The notes: generated by a model not told the origin, from the sequence alone. DNA of 52,582 nt from Clostridium thailandense (GCF_019207025.1 NZ_JAEEGC010000062.1:1-52582), one strand, 5' to 3'. Positions 40,432 through 48,682 are shown, counted from the stretch's first letter. Program-made: numbers and translations.

Positions 40432-41640
40432 TTAGTGGGACTTAAGAGCAGTCATATTTCTATATAATAAATCTTCATAATCTTTCTTTTCCAAAAGCAC
40501 ATTTTTATACAGTTCCTCTACTGTATAAGCAAAATTCTCGACAGAAAACTTTTTAGTTGATTCAATAGCTTCATGAGACAGATTTTTCTTTAACAAGTTA
40601 TTGTACAAGATGGAATCCAAAGATCTTAAAAACTCTTCTTGGTCATGAAAAGTATATCCATTCACATTATTTTGTACTACACCCTCTAAACACTTATCTG
40701 CTTTTGCTACAACAGGCAGTCCTGAAGCCAATGCTTCGATGTAGGTAAGACCTTGAGTTTCACTCTGCGACGCACTGATAAAAACATCACCTATCTGATA
40801 ATACATGCCAATCTCATCCCAGGGTCTTTCTCCTGCAAAAATTGTCTGTTTATAGATACCCAGTTCTCTTGCCATATCTTCTAGATTACTTTTTTCTGGT
40901 CCATCACCAATAAGGACAAATTTCACACCTTCTTTATCTTTTAAATAAGACTTCATAGATATTAGTATTTCTTCAATATTTTTTTCTTTAGATATTCTGC
41001 CAACATAAAGCAAACACTTGTCTTCTACTCCAATTCCCAAAGAAGTACGTAAATTACATATGGCTTCAGAATCATAATTGTATTTCGAAAACTTATCTAG
41101 CTTAATACCAGTAGGTATGACAGAAATATTCTGCTTTATCTCATAAGACAAAAGTAATTCTTTTACCTTATCAGTAGGAACTATGACTTCATCTGCAGAA
41201 TTGCAGAAATTAAGACTTAGTTTTCTAGCTGCCATTTTTGCAATAGGTGCCAAAGCTGCAAGCTTTACGATATAGTGTGTGTAATCTTCATATATGGTAT
41301 GGTAAGTGTGCAAAAAAGGAATATTTAATTCCTTAGCTATAGTTCTTCCAAAAATACCAAGTGAAAATTCTGTATGAGTATGGATTAAATCTAAATCCAA
41401 CTCCTTTATTAACTTTGCTAATCTATGATTATAGAAGACTCCAACACGTCTTTCACTAACAAAAGGAATACTAGGTACTCGATAGACATTCGTTTCTTTC
41501 TTCTCTGCTTTAGGATCTGTTGTTGTAAAAACATACACCTGGTGTCCCAATCTTTCAAGATTTTCTTTTAGCATTAATACTGAAGTTGCTACTCCATTAA
41601 TTTGTGGATAATAGGTGTCAGTAAAAAGTCCTATTTTCAT
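40432..41640 (-). CDS. Diacylglycerol glucosyltransferase-like GT4 enzyme
   Basis: A 402-residue GT4 glycosyltransferase similar to enzymes that add glucose to diacylglycerol to make membrane glycolipids. Features include MKIGLFTDTYYPQINGVATS at the N-terminus, HTHTEFSLGIFGR, GTYHTIYEDY-like acceptor region, VIPTGIKLDKF, LLYVGRISKEKNIEE and the donor-binding SASQSETQGLTYIEALASGL. ATG at 41640 follows GGGGTGGAGA. Its promoter region holds two exact 11-bp-spaced GTTTAAC repeats (41714-41731), tying it to the same regulon as the TVP38 operon and the secreted protein. Confidence 0.9.
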   Translation of the reverse strand: MKIGLFTDTYYPQINGVATSVLMLKENLERLGHQVYVFTTTDPKAEKKETNVYRVPSIPFVSERRVGVFYNHRLAKLIKELDLDLIHTHTEFSLGIFGRTIAKELNIPFLHTYHTIYEDYTHYIVKLAALAPIAKMAARKLSLNFCNSADEVIVPTDKVKELLLSYEIKQNISVIPTGIKLDKFSKYNYDSEAICNLRTSLGIGVEDKCLLYVGRISKEKNIEEILISMKSYLKDKEGVKFVLIGDGPEKSNLEDMARELGIYKQTIFAGERPWDEIGMYYQIGDVFISASQSETQGLTYIEALASGLPVVAKADKCLEGVVQNNVNGYTFHDQEEFLRSLDSILYNNLLKKNLSHEAIESTKKFSVENFAYTVEELYKNVLLEKKDYEDLLYRNMTALKSH

Positions 41641-41713
41641 TTCTCCACCCCTTACTTTAATTTTGCTTATATATATAGTGTAAATCAGAAATGTAAAATT
41701 CAAAGAAACCAAA

Positions 41714-41731
41714 GTTAAACTATTGTTAAAC
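41714..41731 (-). promoter_or_regulatory. GTTTAAC operator upstream of the glycolipid glucosyltransferase
   Basis: Plus-strand GTTAAAC heptamers start at 41714 and 41725, exactly 11 bp apart. Read on the minus strand this is GTTTAACAATAGTTTAAC, followed downstream by ACACTATATATAT as a likely -10. The divergent CDF gene starts 128 bp away, so the site could influence both. Confidence 0.7.
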
Positions 41732-41858
41732 TAAAGATTCTAACTTAAATCTCCTTGATGCTAATATAGAATATATGGGACAGAAAAGGATAGAATAGAA
41801 ATACACTTTATTATAACTATTACTTAAAATATTCATATTCTTTACATGGAGGTTTCTT

Positions 41859-42782
41859 ATGAATAATAAAGTTAAAGTTGCGAAATTATCTATATATTCT
41901 AATACAGTTTTAATACTATCAAAGTTGATAGCAGGATTTATAAGCGGTTCTGTTAGTATCATTTCCGAAGCAATCCATTCGACAATGGATTTGTTAGCCG
42001 CTATTATAGCATTTTTCTCAGTCAGAGCATCAGATAAACCAGCAGATGAAGAGCATCCCTATGGTCATGGTAAGTATGAAAATGTATCTGGTGTAATAGA
42101 GGCCTTACTTATTTTTATAGCGGCTGCATGGATAATATTTGAAAGCATTAAAAAACTTCTTCATCCTGAACCTGTTGAATCTGTAGGAATTGGTTTTATT
42201 GTCATGTTCGCATCGGCATTTGTAAATTATTTAGTGTCTAGAAAGCTATACAAAGTAGCTAGGCAAGAAGATTCAATTGCCCTTGAAGCAGACGCTCTTC
42301 ACCTTAAAGCAGATGTTTACACCTCTTTAGGCGTTGGGGGAGGACTTTTACTAATTTGGATTACAAAACTTAATTATCTTGATCCTGTAGTTGCTATTCT
42401 TGTAGCCATATTTATACTTAAAGAAGCTTATCATTTACTAATATCAGCCTTCAGCCCTCTTATCGATGTTAAGTTATCTGAAGAAGAAATTAAGATTATT
42501 ACTGAACAGATTAATCAACATAAATCTGTTTATTGCGATTATCATAATCTTAGAACAAGAAAATCTGGTAAAACAAAATATGTTGATTTACATCTAGTAT
42601 TTCCTGAAGATATGACTGTTAAGGTTGCTCATGATTTGTGTGATGTGATTGAAAATGATATAGAGAAAATTCTAAAAAATACTGAAATATTAATACATCT
42701 TGAAGCCTGTACAAAAGCGTGTACTGAATGTAAACTTAACGATAATAGCAATAACTGTATTGTTCATAAGGATAATAATTAG
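41859..42782 (+). CDS. Cation diffusion facilitator (CDF) metal exporter
   Basis: A 307-residue CDF protein that exports divalent metals (Zn, Mn or Fe) in exchange for protons. It has six transmembrane helices. The site-A HxxxD motif is AIHSTMDLLAA, in transmembrane helix 2, and HPYGHGKYENVSG follows; LEADALHLKADVYTS carries the matching HxxxD of helix 5. A cytoplasmic metallochaperone-like domain (about 205-290) follows, with a Cys-rich tail (EACTKACTECK) that may bind metal. ATG follows ACATGGAGGTTTCTT. It is divergent from the glucosyltransferase and has its own terminator. Confidence 0.95.
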   Translation: MNNKVKVAKLSIYSNTVLILSKLIAGFISGSVSIISEAIHSTMDLLAAIIAFFSVRASDKPADEEHPYGHGKYENVSGVIEALLIFIAAAWIIFESIKKLLHPEPVESVGIGFIVMFASAFVNYLVSRKLYKVARQEDSIALEADALHLKADVYTSLGVGGGLLLIWITKLNYLDPVVAILVAIFILKEAYHLLISAFSPLIDVKLSEEEIKIITEQINQHKSVYCDYHNLRTRKSGKTKYVDLHLVFPEDMTVKVAHDLCDVIENDIEKILKNTEILIHLEACTKACTECKLNDNSNNCIVHKDNN

Positions 42783-42809
42783 GGATATTCTATTTAAACA
42801 AACAATAAA

Positions 42810-42848
42810 ATAAAGACTTCTATATTTCTCATAAAGAAGTCTTTATCA
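42810..42848 (+). terminator. Terminator of the CDF gene
   Basis: TAAAGACTTCT (42811-42821) pairs with AGAAGTCTTTA (42835-42845) around a 13-base loop, 30 bp after the CDF stop codon. A-rich and T-rich flanks make it usable in both directions, and it also faces the DedA-PAP2 gene end. Confidence 0.75.
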
Positions 42849-42892
42849 AAATTATCACTCTATTGATTATTAAACTTTTTCTATACTCTTAA

Positions 42893-44185
42893 TTATAATT
42901 GTATTTTAGGTATTATACGATACACTTCTAATAAAACAATATTTAAAGTTAACCATACTCCGCCAAAAACATATCCGGCATAAACATCACTTGGATATTG
43001 AAGTTGATAGAATAGAGGGCTTAATCCCCCAAGAAAACAAATAATTATGGTTATTACTACAGAAGCAGTCCTAACCCACCCCTTCTTTATATGACGTAAT
43101 ACAAGAAAACATAAGAAGCCATAGGCAACAATTGCCATAAAAGAATTTTTACTTGGAAACGTATATTTAATACTTTCTATAATTGCTTGCCCAGATGGCC
43201 CTAGCCTTCTAAAGATAAGTCTTAATATAGCCTGCAAAATTTCTCCACCCCAAATCGTTAAAAATACAAATCTGGTTTCAAGAAATTTATCTATACCTCT
43301 TATCATAATCAGTATAATTATACAAATAGTCACTGGTATTAATATATTTATAGATATTATATTATCAAACAACTCCATCATATATCGCCAATCTTCTGTG
43401 AAAATTGTTTTTATCAGATAGCTTACAATCATATCAAATTGGTCAAATTCATGAGCTAAAAAGTCTTGTATAACACCAATTACAAGAGCAGAAAATGCTA
43501 AAAAAGCTACAGCCAACCCTGCTATTGCAACTTTAATTTTACCAAAAGAATTAAATGTTTTTACAGAATTTCCAAGCATTCTTATGGTAAATTCAATAAT
43601 TCTCTGCTTATAATTCCTATATAGATATATGACGATTATAATTAAAGCTATTATCAAACCACCTATAATTAAGTATTTAGTAATCATCCTGTGATACTTT
43701 TCCCAATTGGTTCCTAGAACCTTTCCTAAAGAAATAAATGTTGCAGTCCATATAAAAGCTCCTGTATAAGCATTTAACGCAAACTTTTTATAGGAAATTT
43801 CTGTTGTTCCTGAAAAATATCCTGTAATATGCCTAACACCTGGTATAAAATATGAAATTACTAATAGTCTGTTGCCGTACTTATTAAACCATATTGAAGT
43901 TTTATCTAACTTGTCTGGGCCCAAATGAATATAATGACCATATCGCTTAAAAAACTTAACCCCTAATATTTTCCCGATAAAATAAGATATGGTTACACCT
44001 ATAATTGCTCCGGATGCTGCAAGCACAATACTTGAAAACCAATTCAGCTTCTGTTGATTTATAAGAAAACCGCAATAGGTCATAAGAACTTCACCGGGAA
44101 GTGGAAATGCAATCAACTCTAACATTAATGCAACCAACAAAACTATATATCCGTAATGATTAAGTAGTCCCGTTATAAACTGCAA
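42893..44185 (-). CDS. DedA-PAP2 fusion membrane protein with degenerate PAP2 active site
   Basis: A membrane protein of about 430 residues made of two domains. The N-terminal 190 residues are a DedA domain (ELIAFPLPGEVLMTYCGFLI, then FIPGVRHITGYFSGTTEIS), a family linked to undecaprenyl-phosphate or lipid flipping. The C-terminal 200 residues are PAP2-like with six helices, but the catalytic motifs are altered: PSGH reads FPSKNS, and the usual SRxxxxxHxxxD reads SPLFYQLQYPSD, so the Arg and the nucleophile His are Pro and Gln. Phosphatase activity is therefore unlikely. A TTG at 44185 after GGAGG is the probable start; the open frame extends to 44224. Confidence 0.9.
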   Translation of the reverse strand: MQFITGLLNHYGYIVLLVALMLELIAFPLPGEVLMTYCGFLINQQKLNWFSSIVLAASGAIIGVTISYFIGKILGVKFFKRYGHYIHLGPDKLDKTSIWFNKYGNRLLVISYFIPGVRHITGYFSGTTEISYKKFALNAYTGAFIWTATFISLGKVLGTNWEKYHRMITKYLIIGGLIIALIIIVIYLYRNYKQRIIEFTIRMLGNSVKTFNSFGKIKVAIAGLAVAFLAFSALVIGVIQDFLAHEFDQFDMIVSYLIKTIFTEDWRYMMELFDNIISINILIPVTICIIILIMIRGIDKFLETRFVFLTIWGGEILQAILRLIFRRLGPSGQAIIESIKYTFPSKNSFMAIVAYGFLCFLVLRHIKKGWVRTASVVITIIICFLGGLSPLFYQLQYPSDVYAGYVFGGVWLTLNIVLLEVYRIIPKIQL

Positions 44186-44247
44186 TTTATAGATCCCTCC
44201 AATATCCTGCCTTGCATAAACCAATTATAGTATCAAAGTTGTTATTC

Positions 44248-44459
44248 TTATTGATTATTTAATATTTTCTTATCTGTATCATTACTAAACTTCAACTTGC
44301 TAAGCAGTAACTTTTCGATCTTTGTATAAAACTCTTCAATTTTATGTTTCAATACTAAGTTATATAAATAGTTTGTAGCAAATACCATTATATATGCACC
44401 TATAACATCTGATGAATAATGATTTCCAACATATACTAAAAATATTACCTCTTGATACT
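44248..44459 (-). pseudogene. C-terminal remnant of a second PAP2-family gene
   Basis: On the minus strand an open stretch encodes VIFLVYVGNHYSSDVIGAYI and continues through LKHKIEEFYTKIEKLLLSKL to a stop at 44248-44250. The GNHYSSDVIGAY piece matches the last catalytic motif of PAP2 phosphatases, with its His retained. No start codon or ribosome site and no earlier PAP2 motifs are present. It fills the gap between the fusion gene and the kinase gene. Confidence 0.7.
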
Positions 44460-44488
44460 ATTCAAAAATTTAAATGAGGATATTGAGC

Positions 44489-45220
44489 TTATAAATCCCC
44501 TATTTCTAATGTCAAAAAATCTTTTTCTACATCATAAATATTTTTGTATTCCTCATCTAAGCCTAACAGCCTTTTCAAAAATTTTAATTCACTTGAGGAT
44601 AATTCAAGTTCATCATACCAGGACTGTGATTTTCTATTAGTTTTTTTGAAAGAAGAATAATATAAATGAAGAAGCAAGTGACCGAAATACGAAAAATCTA
44701 CAGAAGGAATATATCGCTCATTATTTACTACTCTAGCAAGTCCAAAGTCAATAAGATAAACATCTTCTTCATTAATAATCACATTTGGTACCCTTATATC
44801 TCTGTGCACAATGTTTCTCTCATGAAGATATTTTATTATGTCTATAATCCTGATTCCTATTTTATAAATTTCAGAAGGAGTAAATATATAGTTATCTCCA
44901 AAAATCATATCTTCTACTGTCTTTCCACTTTTGTATTCTAAAATATAAGCATATATATTATCATTTTTTATTGTATCAATTATTTTAGGAATTGCTGGAT
45001 GGTCAATACTTGAAAGTATTTTTTTCTCAAAAATAACTTTATTGCCACTTTTCTTAAGGCCTTTAGGCTTAATCTCTTTTAAGACATATTGTTTGCCATC
45101 CAAACCAACCAAGTAACATACCCCAAATCGACCTTCACCTATTACTCTTATAACCTTATATCCACCAAGCAAATAACCTGGTGGATATATCTTTCTTCTC
45201 CAAAAAGGTATCATGACCAT
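44489..45220 (-). CDS. Small Ser/Thr protein kinase
   Basis: A 243-residue kinase with all main catalytic elements: Gly-loop VIGEGRFGVCYLV, the ATP-binding Lys in QYVLKEIK, an alpha-C Glu region FEKKILSSIDHPAIP, catalytic loop HRDIRVPNVI and DFGLAR. The activation segment and C-lobe are short, and there is no PASTA or transmembrane region, so it is a soluble minimal kinase unlike PrkC. The first residues (IPFWRRKIYPPGYLL) precede the kinase core. Its start overlaps by 10 bp the gene of a His/Ser/Tyr-rich small protein, an obvious candidate substrate. An Arg in HRDIR replaces the common Lys of HRDLK, which occurs in some tyrosine-type or atypical kinases. Confidence 0.9.
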   Translation of the reverse strand: MVMIPFWRRKIYPPGYLLGGYKVIRVIGEGRFGVCYLVGLDGKQYVLKEIKPKGLKKSGNKVIFEKKILSSIDHPAIPKIIDTIKNDNIYAYILEYKSGKTVEDMIFGDNYIFTPSEIYKIGIRIIDIIKYLHERNIVHRDIRVPNVIINEEDVYLIDFGLARVVNNERYIPSVDFSYFGHLLLHLYYSSFKKTNRKSQSWYDELELSSSELKFLKRLLGLDEEYKNIYDVEKDFLTLEIGDL

Positions 45221-45444
45221 GAACTTTTATACCTTTTTTTACCATATTTTTGATCTGAATAATGGTTTTGATGGGAGTGATGTGAATTATGAGAACAGTA
45301 TTTATTATATCTCCTACCTGAGCTAGAAAAGGAATCAAATATACCCATTATACGACTCAAAAGTCCTTCACGCTTATAATAATTACTACCTCTATGGCTA
45401 TCTCCATGATGTCTTTTTCCTGATGATCTTGAAAATAAACCCAT
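45211..45444 (-). CDS. Small basic His/Ser/Tyr-rich protein coupled to the kinase
   Basis: A 77-residue low-complexity protein with about ten Tyr, a dozen or more Ser and ten or more His, plus many Arg and Lys (MGLFSRSSGKRHHGDSHRGS, CSHNSHHSHQNHYSDQ). A single hydrophobic patch LLSRIMGIFDSF lies at residues 28-39. It has no signal peptide. The family is not recognised; composition recalls small clostridial and bacillar spore-coat proteins. ATG follows AAGGGGTG. The stop codon lies inside the kinase gene, so the two genes form one operon. A kinase substrate or scaffold is inference. Confidence 0.75.
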   Translation of the reverse strand: MGLFSRSSGKRHHGDSHRGSNYYKREGLLSRIMGIFDSFSSSGRRYNKYCSHNSHHSHQNHYSDQKYGKKRYKSSWS

Positions 45445-45583
45445 TTATTTAATACACCCCTTTTAAAATATTTTCTCCAGTATAATCCAAATCTATTATC
45501 AATTAAAAATAAATTTTATATGTAAATAATATGTTATGAATTTATAATTGTCAACAGATTTAAAAGAAAATTAACAACAGAAT

Positions 45584-45605
45584 TTTATTATCAATTGATA
45601 ATAAA
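45584..45605. promoter_or_regulatory. 22-bp perfect palindrome, probable operator of the kinase operon
   Basis: TTTATTATCAATTGATAATAAA reads the same on both strands. A half-copy TATTATCAATT lies at 45493-45503, closer to the start codon at 45444. Two copies of one half-site in a promoter region suggest a repressor of the MarR, Fur or similar type. No regulator gene is adjacent. Confidence 0.5.
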
Positions 45606-45706
45606 GTACAGATGATAACTTCTTTCATAATAAATTGTCTAAGACTTATATAGCTTTTTATGTGAAAGTAGTATTATATTTCTTATTAATAGCTTAAATA
45701 AAAAAC

Positions 45707-45744
45707 AAGTTGGTTAGATACACTTTATGTAAGCTAGCCAACTT
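45707..45744 (-). terminator. Terminator-like hairpin
   Basis: AAGTTGGTTAG (45707-45717) pairs with CTAGCCAACTT (45734-45744). On the minus strand it is followed by GTTTTTTATTT. It probably ends transcripts from the M20 operon, whose last gene stops at 46013. Confidence 0.65.
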
Positions 45745-45811
45745 ATCATTTATATATTTTTATTTAACATCTTACAAATAAACTGCAGTAAGTTATATAA
45801 ACTTATTTAGT

Positions 45812-45852
45812 GTTCAGATTACTGACATTCACACTTTATCAGTAATCTGAAC
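45812..45852. other. 14-bp perfect hairpin in the 45445-46012 gap
   Basis: GTTCAGATTACTGA (45812-45825) and TCAGTAATCTGAAC (45839-45852) pair perfectly around a 13-base loop. There is no T-run on either side. Function unknown; it may be an RNA-processing or operator structure downstream of the M20 operon. The rest of the 570-bp gap holds the palindrome at 45584, the hairpin at 45707, and no coding sequence that I can support. Confidence 0.55.
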
Positions 45853-46012
45853 CAGTAAAAGTTATTATCTAACTTATAAAATAGTTCTAATAAAAAACTT
45901 AAGTGTTTTTTATGTAAATACATCATTATATTTTCTTAATAACAGATTCTATTTCTATACTTCTACTATTCATCTTAACTTCGACTTTCATTATCTTAGT
46001 ATAAATTCTAAA

Positions 46013-46459
46013 TTAGATAGTCCCATTTAATTTTAATACTATCTGTGCAAAGCCAGTAGCAAATAAGAATGTTCCTGTATAAACAAGCAATGAAATAACA
46101 ACAATCCTAAATCCTAATTTCTTAAATGTATTGATATCTTTGCCTAAAGATAATCCTGCATAAGATAAAACAGGTGTGGTTAACGCCATAAAATTCACTT
46201 TATTTGTAACCTTTGTTAGTATTTCATGTCCTGGAAAAATTGGCGAAGTCAAAAGTAGTGCCAAAAGTGAAATCCATACAACTGTAGGTGATTCTATCTT
46301 TACCGGAATAACTTTACTTATCCACCAACCTAAAATAGCTATAGCAACAAGAATAGCCATTCCAGGGAGTGCTTCGAGCGGCTTAATTCCAAATCCTATC
46401 CAATTTCCAATCAATGTTATTAGTCCTATAGCGCTTAATGTAATAGCATTATCCTTCAT
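46013..46459 (-). CDS. Small integral membrane protein of the M20 amidohydrolase operon
   Basis: A 148-residue protein with four hydrophobic segments (ITLSAIGLITLIGNWIGFGI, MAILVAIAILGWWISKVIPV, VVWISLLALLLTSPIF, and IVVISLLVYTGTFLFATGFA). Family not recognised by name. ATG at 46459 follows AAAGGAGC. It overlaps the end of the DUF3100-type gene by 10 bp, and the pair probably forms a two-subunit transporter for the amidohydrolase substrate or product. Confidence 0.8.
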   Translation of the reverse strand: MKDNAITLSAIGLITLIGNWIGFGIKPLEALPGMAILVAIAILGWWISKVIPVKIESPTVVWISLLALLLTSPIFPGHEILTKVTNKVNFMALTTPVLSYAGLSLGKDINTFKKLGFRIVVISLLVYTGTFLFATGFAQIVLKLNGTI

Positions 46460-47285
46460 TACTATTGCTCCTTTCAATATTTGAATTTAATTTTTTTCTT
46501 CTACCAATTCTAGGTTCCAGCCAGTTATAGAAGCGTTCCGTTAATGGAAGTGATATAAATGCACATACAAATGTACCTAGTAAAGTTGTTGCGAGATTTG
46601 CAGCTCCAGAGAATACAAGTATGTCATTTTTAAAGTCAGGAAATAAAACTACCAATGCGCCAGCTGCTGCAGCCATCATACTACCTGATCCAACACCTGC
46701 GCCCATTGCTAATGCTAAAGGATGGAAAACTCCTGTTCCACCTAAAATACCAGCTAATAGTCCTAAATAAATTGCTCCAAACAGTGTTCCACAAACATAA
46801 ACTCCAATTGCTCCCTTACTTTCCTGAGACTCAATGCCAAATTTCTCAGATATAATAGCTAAATTGTTTTCCCTGCTTATTGAATAAGTTGCACCTATAG
46901 CTTCTCGCTTCATTCCTAGAAAAACAGCAACAGGAAGCGCAAGAATTACAGTTCCTATAAAATGGCCCACTTCTTGAAATAAAAGAGCCCATCCCTCACT
47001 GAAAACTTTCATAATTGAAGGGCCAAGCATAGTTCCTAGTTTTGCTACTAATAATACAAATGAAATTCCTAAAATATTTGCTGATTTAGACATATCTTTT
47101 TCTTTTAATAATTTAAGTGAAGGAAAACTTATAATTCCTCCCAAAACTAAAGCATATAGCATTGGAAATAATGCTATAACTCCAAATCCAACATTTAATT
47201 TTTTAGCCCCAATAAACTCTGTAAATACTACTAAACATAAAGCCAAAAGATGCACTTTTGGATTAATTAGCTTTTCTTTATTCAT
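46449..47285 (-). CDS. DUF3100-type integral membrane protein
   Basis: A 278-residue protein with about eight hydrophobic helices, including KLNVGFGVIALFPMLYALVL and FHPLALAMGAGVGSGSMMAA. I recognise it, with moderate confidence, as the DUF3100 type, whose genes are often found beside M20 amidohydrolases. ATG at 47285 follows AAGGGGGC; a frame start at 47345 overlaps the amidohydrolase gene. It probably transports the N-acyl or peptide substrate, but this is inferred from gene order. Confidence 0.8.
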   Translation of the reverse strand: MNKEKLINPKVHLLALCLVVFTEFIGAKKLNVGFGVIALFPMLYALVLGGIISFPSLKLLKEKDMSKSANILGISFVLLVAKLGTMLGPSIMKVFSEGWALLFQEVGHFIGTVILALPVAVFLGMKREAIGATYSISRENNLAIISEKFGIESQESKGAIGVYVCGTLFGAIYLGLLAGILGGTGVFHPLALAMGAGVGSGSMMAAAAGALVVLFPDFKNDILVFSGAANLATTLLGTFVCAFISLPLTERFYNWLEPRIGRRKKLNSNIERSNSNEG

Positions 47286-47319
47286 AATTTTAGCCCCCTT
47301 AAAAATATATCCTTTGTGT

Positions 47320-48501
47320 TTATAGAAGAACTCTTCCACTCGCAATACTCACAAAGTATTCCAATGCAATATTCAGCGAATTTTCGTCAATATTGAAACG
47401 CGGATGATGATGAGGATATATTATGCCTTTCTCCTCATTTTTAGCCCCAACTATAACAAAGCACCCTGGTGCTTCATTTGCAAATGCTGAGAAATCTTCG
47501 CTCGCCATCATCGGCTCCGTTATTCTTAATTTATCTGCTCCAAAAGTATTAATAATGGTTTCCTCTACAAATTTAGTTACATCTTCATTATTTTTTATCA
47601 TATCATAGCCATAATTATAATCAAATTTATATGTTGCTCCATGAGCTTCACATATTCCTTTAATAATTCTTTCCATAAGAACAGGTATTTCTTTACGTAT
47701 CTCAGGTTTAAAAGTACGAACAGAACCCTCTAATTCAACTATGTCAGGTATAATATTGTAAGTATCCCCTGCATGGAATTTTGTTACGGAAACAACAACC
47801 CTCTCATAGGGATTAATTTGACGAGAAACTATATGTTGTAAGTTACTTACAATTTCAGAACCAATAACAATTGGATCTATTGCTTCATTTGGCATAGATG
47901 AGTGGCCACCTTTACCTTGAATCTTTATTTTAAATGCATCATTTCCTGATGAAGCTATACCTGATGCAACATCTATTTTTCCAATAGGCGCAAGAGCCAT
48001 AATATGAATTGCGTATACCTCATCTACTCCTTCCATAACTCCAGCCTTAACCATCTCATATGCTCCTCCTGGTGGAATTTCCTCAGCATGTTGAAAGATA
48101 AAACGCACTTCACCACTCATTTCTTCTTTAAAATGACTCATAATTTTTGCTGCTCCAAGAAGCACTGCCGCATGTCCATCATGTCCACAAGCATGCATAA
48201 CACCATCATTCTTAGACTTGTACGATAAATCATTTTCTTCTTGAATGGGTAAGGCATCAATATCAGCTCGAAAAGCAATTACCTTACCAGGTTTTGCCCC
48301 AATCAAACGTGCAACAACACTTGTTTTCGTAGGACGTGAAACTGTCATATTCCCCAAAGACAGCAAGGTGTCATAAATAAATTGTGACGTTTCTGTTTCT
48401 TCAAATGATAACTCTGGATTTTGATGAAAATGTCTTCGCCATCCAATTACTTCTTTCTCAACTGATTCTATCAGTTTGTCCATTTTCTTAATTTTTTCCA
48501 T
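47320..48501 (-). CDS. M20-family amidohydrolase
   Basis: A 393-residue metal-dependent amidohydrolase of the HipO/IAL/aminoacylase type, which removes acyl groups from N-acyl amino acids. Signature pieces are WRRHFHQNPELSFEE at the start, the metal site ADIDALPIQEENDLSYKSKN and MHACGHDGHAAVLLGAAKI, the catalytic HAEEIPPGGA, a dimerisation domain (about 185-295) and MMASEDFSAF near the end. It is the first gene of an operon with two membrane proteins. The ribosome site is AAGGGGGCAAAT. A 12-bp inverted repeat lies 30 bp upstream. The exact substrate is unknown. Confidence 0.95.
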   Translation of the reverse strand: MEKIKKMDKLIESVEKEVIGWRRHFHQNPELSFEETETSQFIYDTLLSLGNMTVSRPTKTSVVARLIGAKPGKVIAFRADIDALPIQEENDLSYKSKNDGVMHACGHDGHAAVLLGAAKIMSHFKEEMSGEVRFIFQHAEEIPPGGAYEMVKAGVMEGVDEVYAIHIMALAPIGKIDVASGIASSGNDAFKIKIQGKGGHSSMPNEAIDPIVIGSEIVSNLQHIVSRQINPYERVVVSVTKFHAGDTYNIIPDIVELEGSVRTFKPEIRKEIPVLMERIIKGICEAHGATYKFDYNYGYDMIKNNEDVTKFVEETIINTFGADKLRITEPMMASEDFSAFANEAPGCFVIVGAKNEEKGIIYPHHHPRFNIDENSLNIALEYFVSIASGRVLL

Positions 48502-48530
48502 ATTTGCCCCCTTAGTCTATATTTTCGGTA

Positions 48531-48555
48531 TATAAAAGGAAATTTTCCTTTTATA
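48531..48555 (-). promoter_or_regulatory. Inverted repeat operator upstream of the amidohydrolase operon
   Basis: TATAAAAGGAAA and TTTCCTTTTATA form a perfect 12-bp inverted repeat around a single base, 30 bp before the start codon of the amidohydrolase. It is a good candidate site for the regulator encoded next to the operon. Confidence 0.6.
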
Positions 48556-48682
48556 TTATTATATTCAATACTCTTAAACATTTCAAGATTTTTTTGAATA
48601 ATGCAGGAATTTAAAATCCGAATTCCAAATTTTTTACGGATACTCACTTAAATGCTAGTACTCTCACAAACTTTTAGATAAC

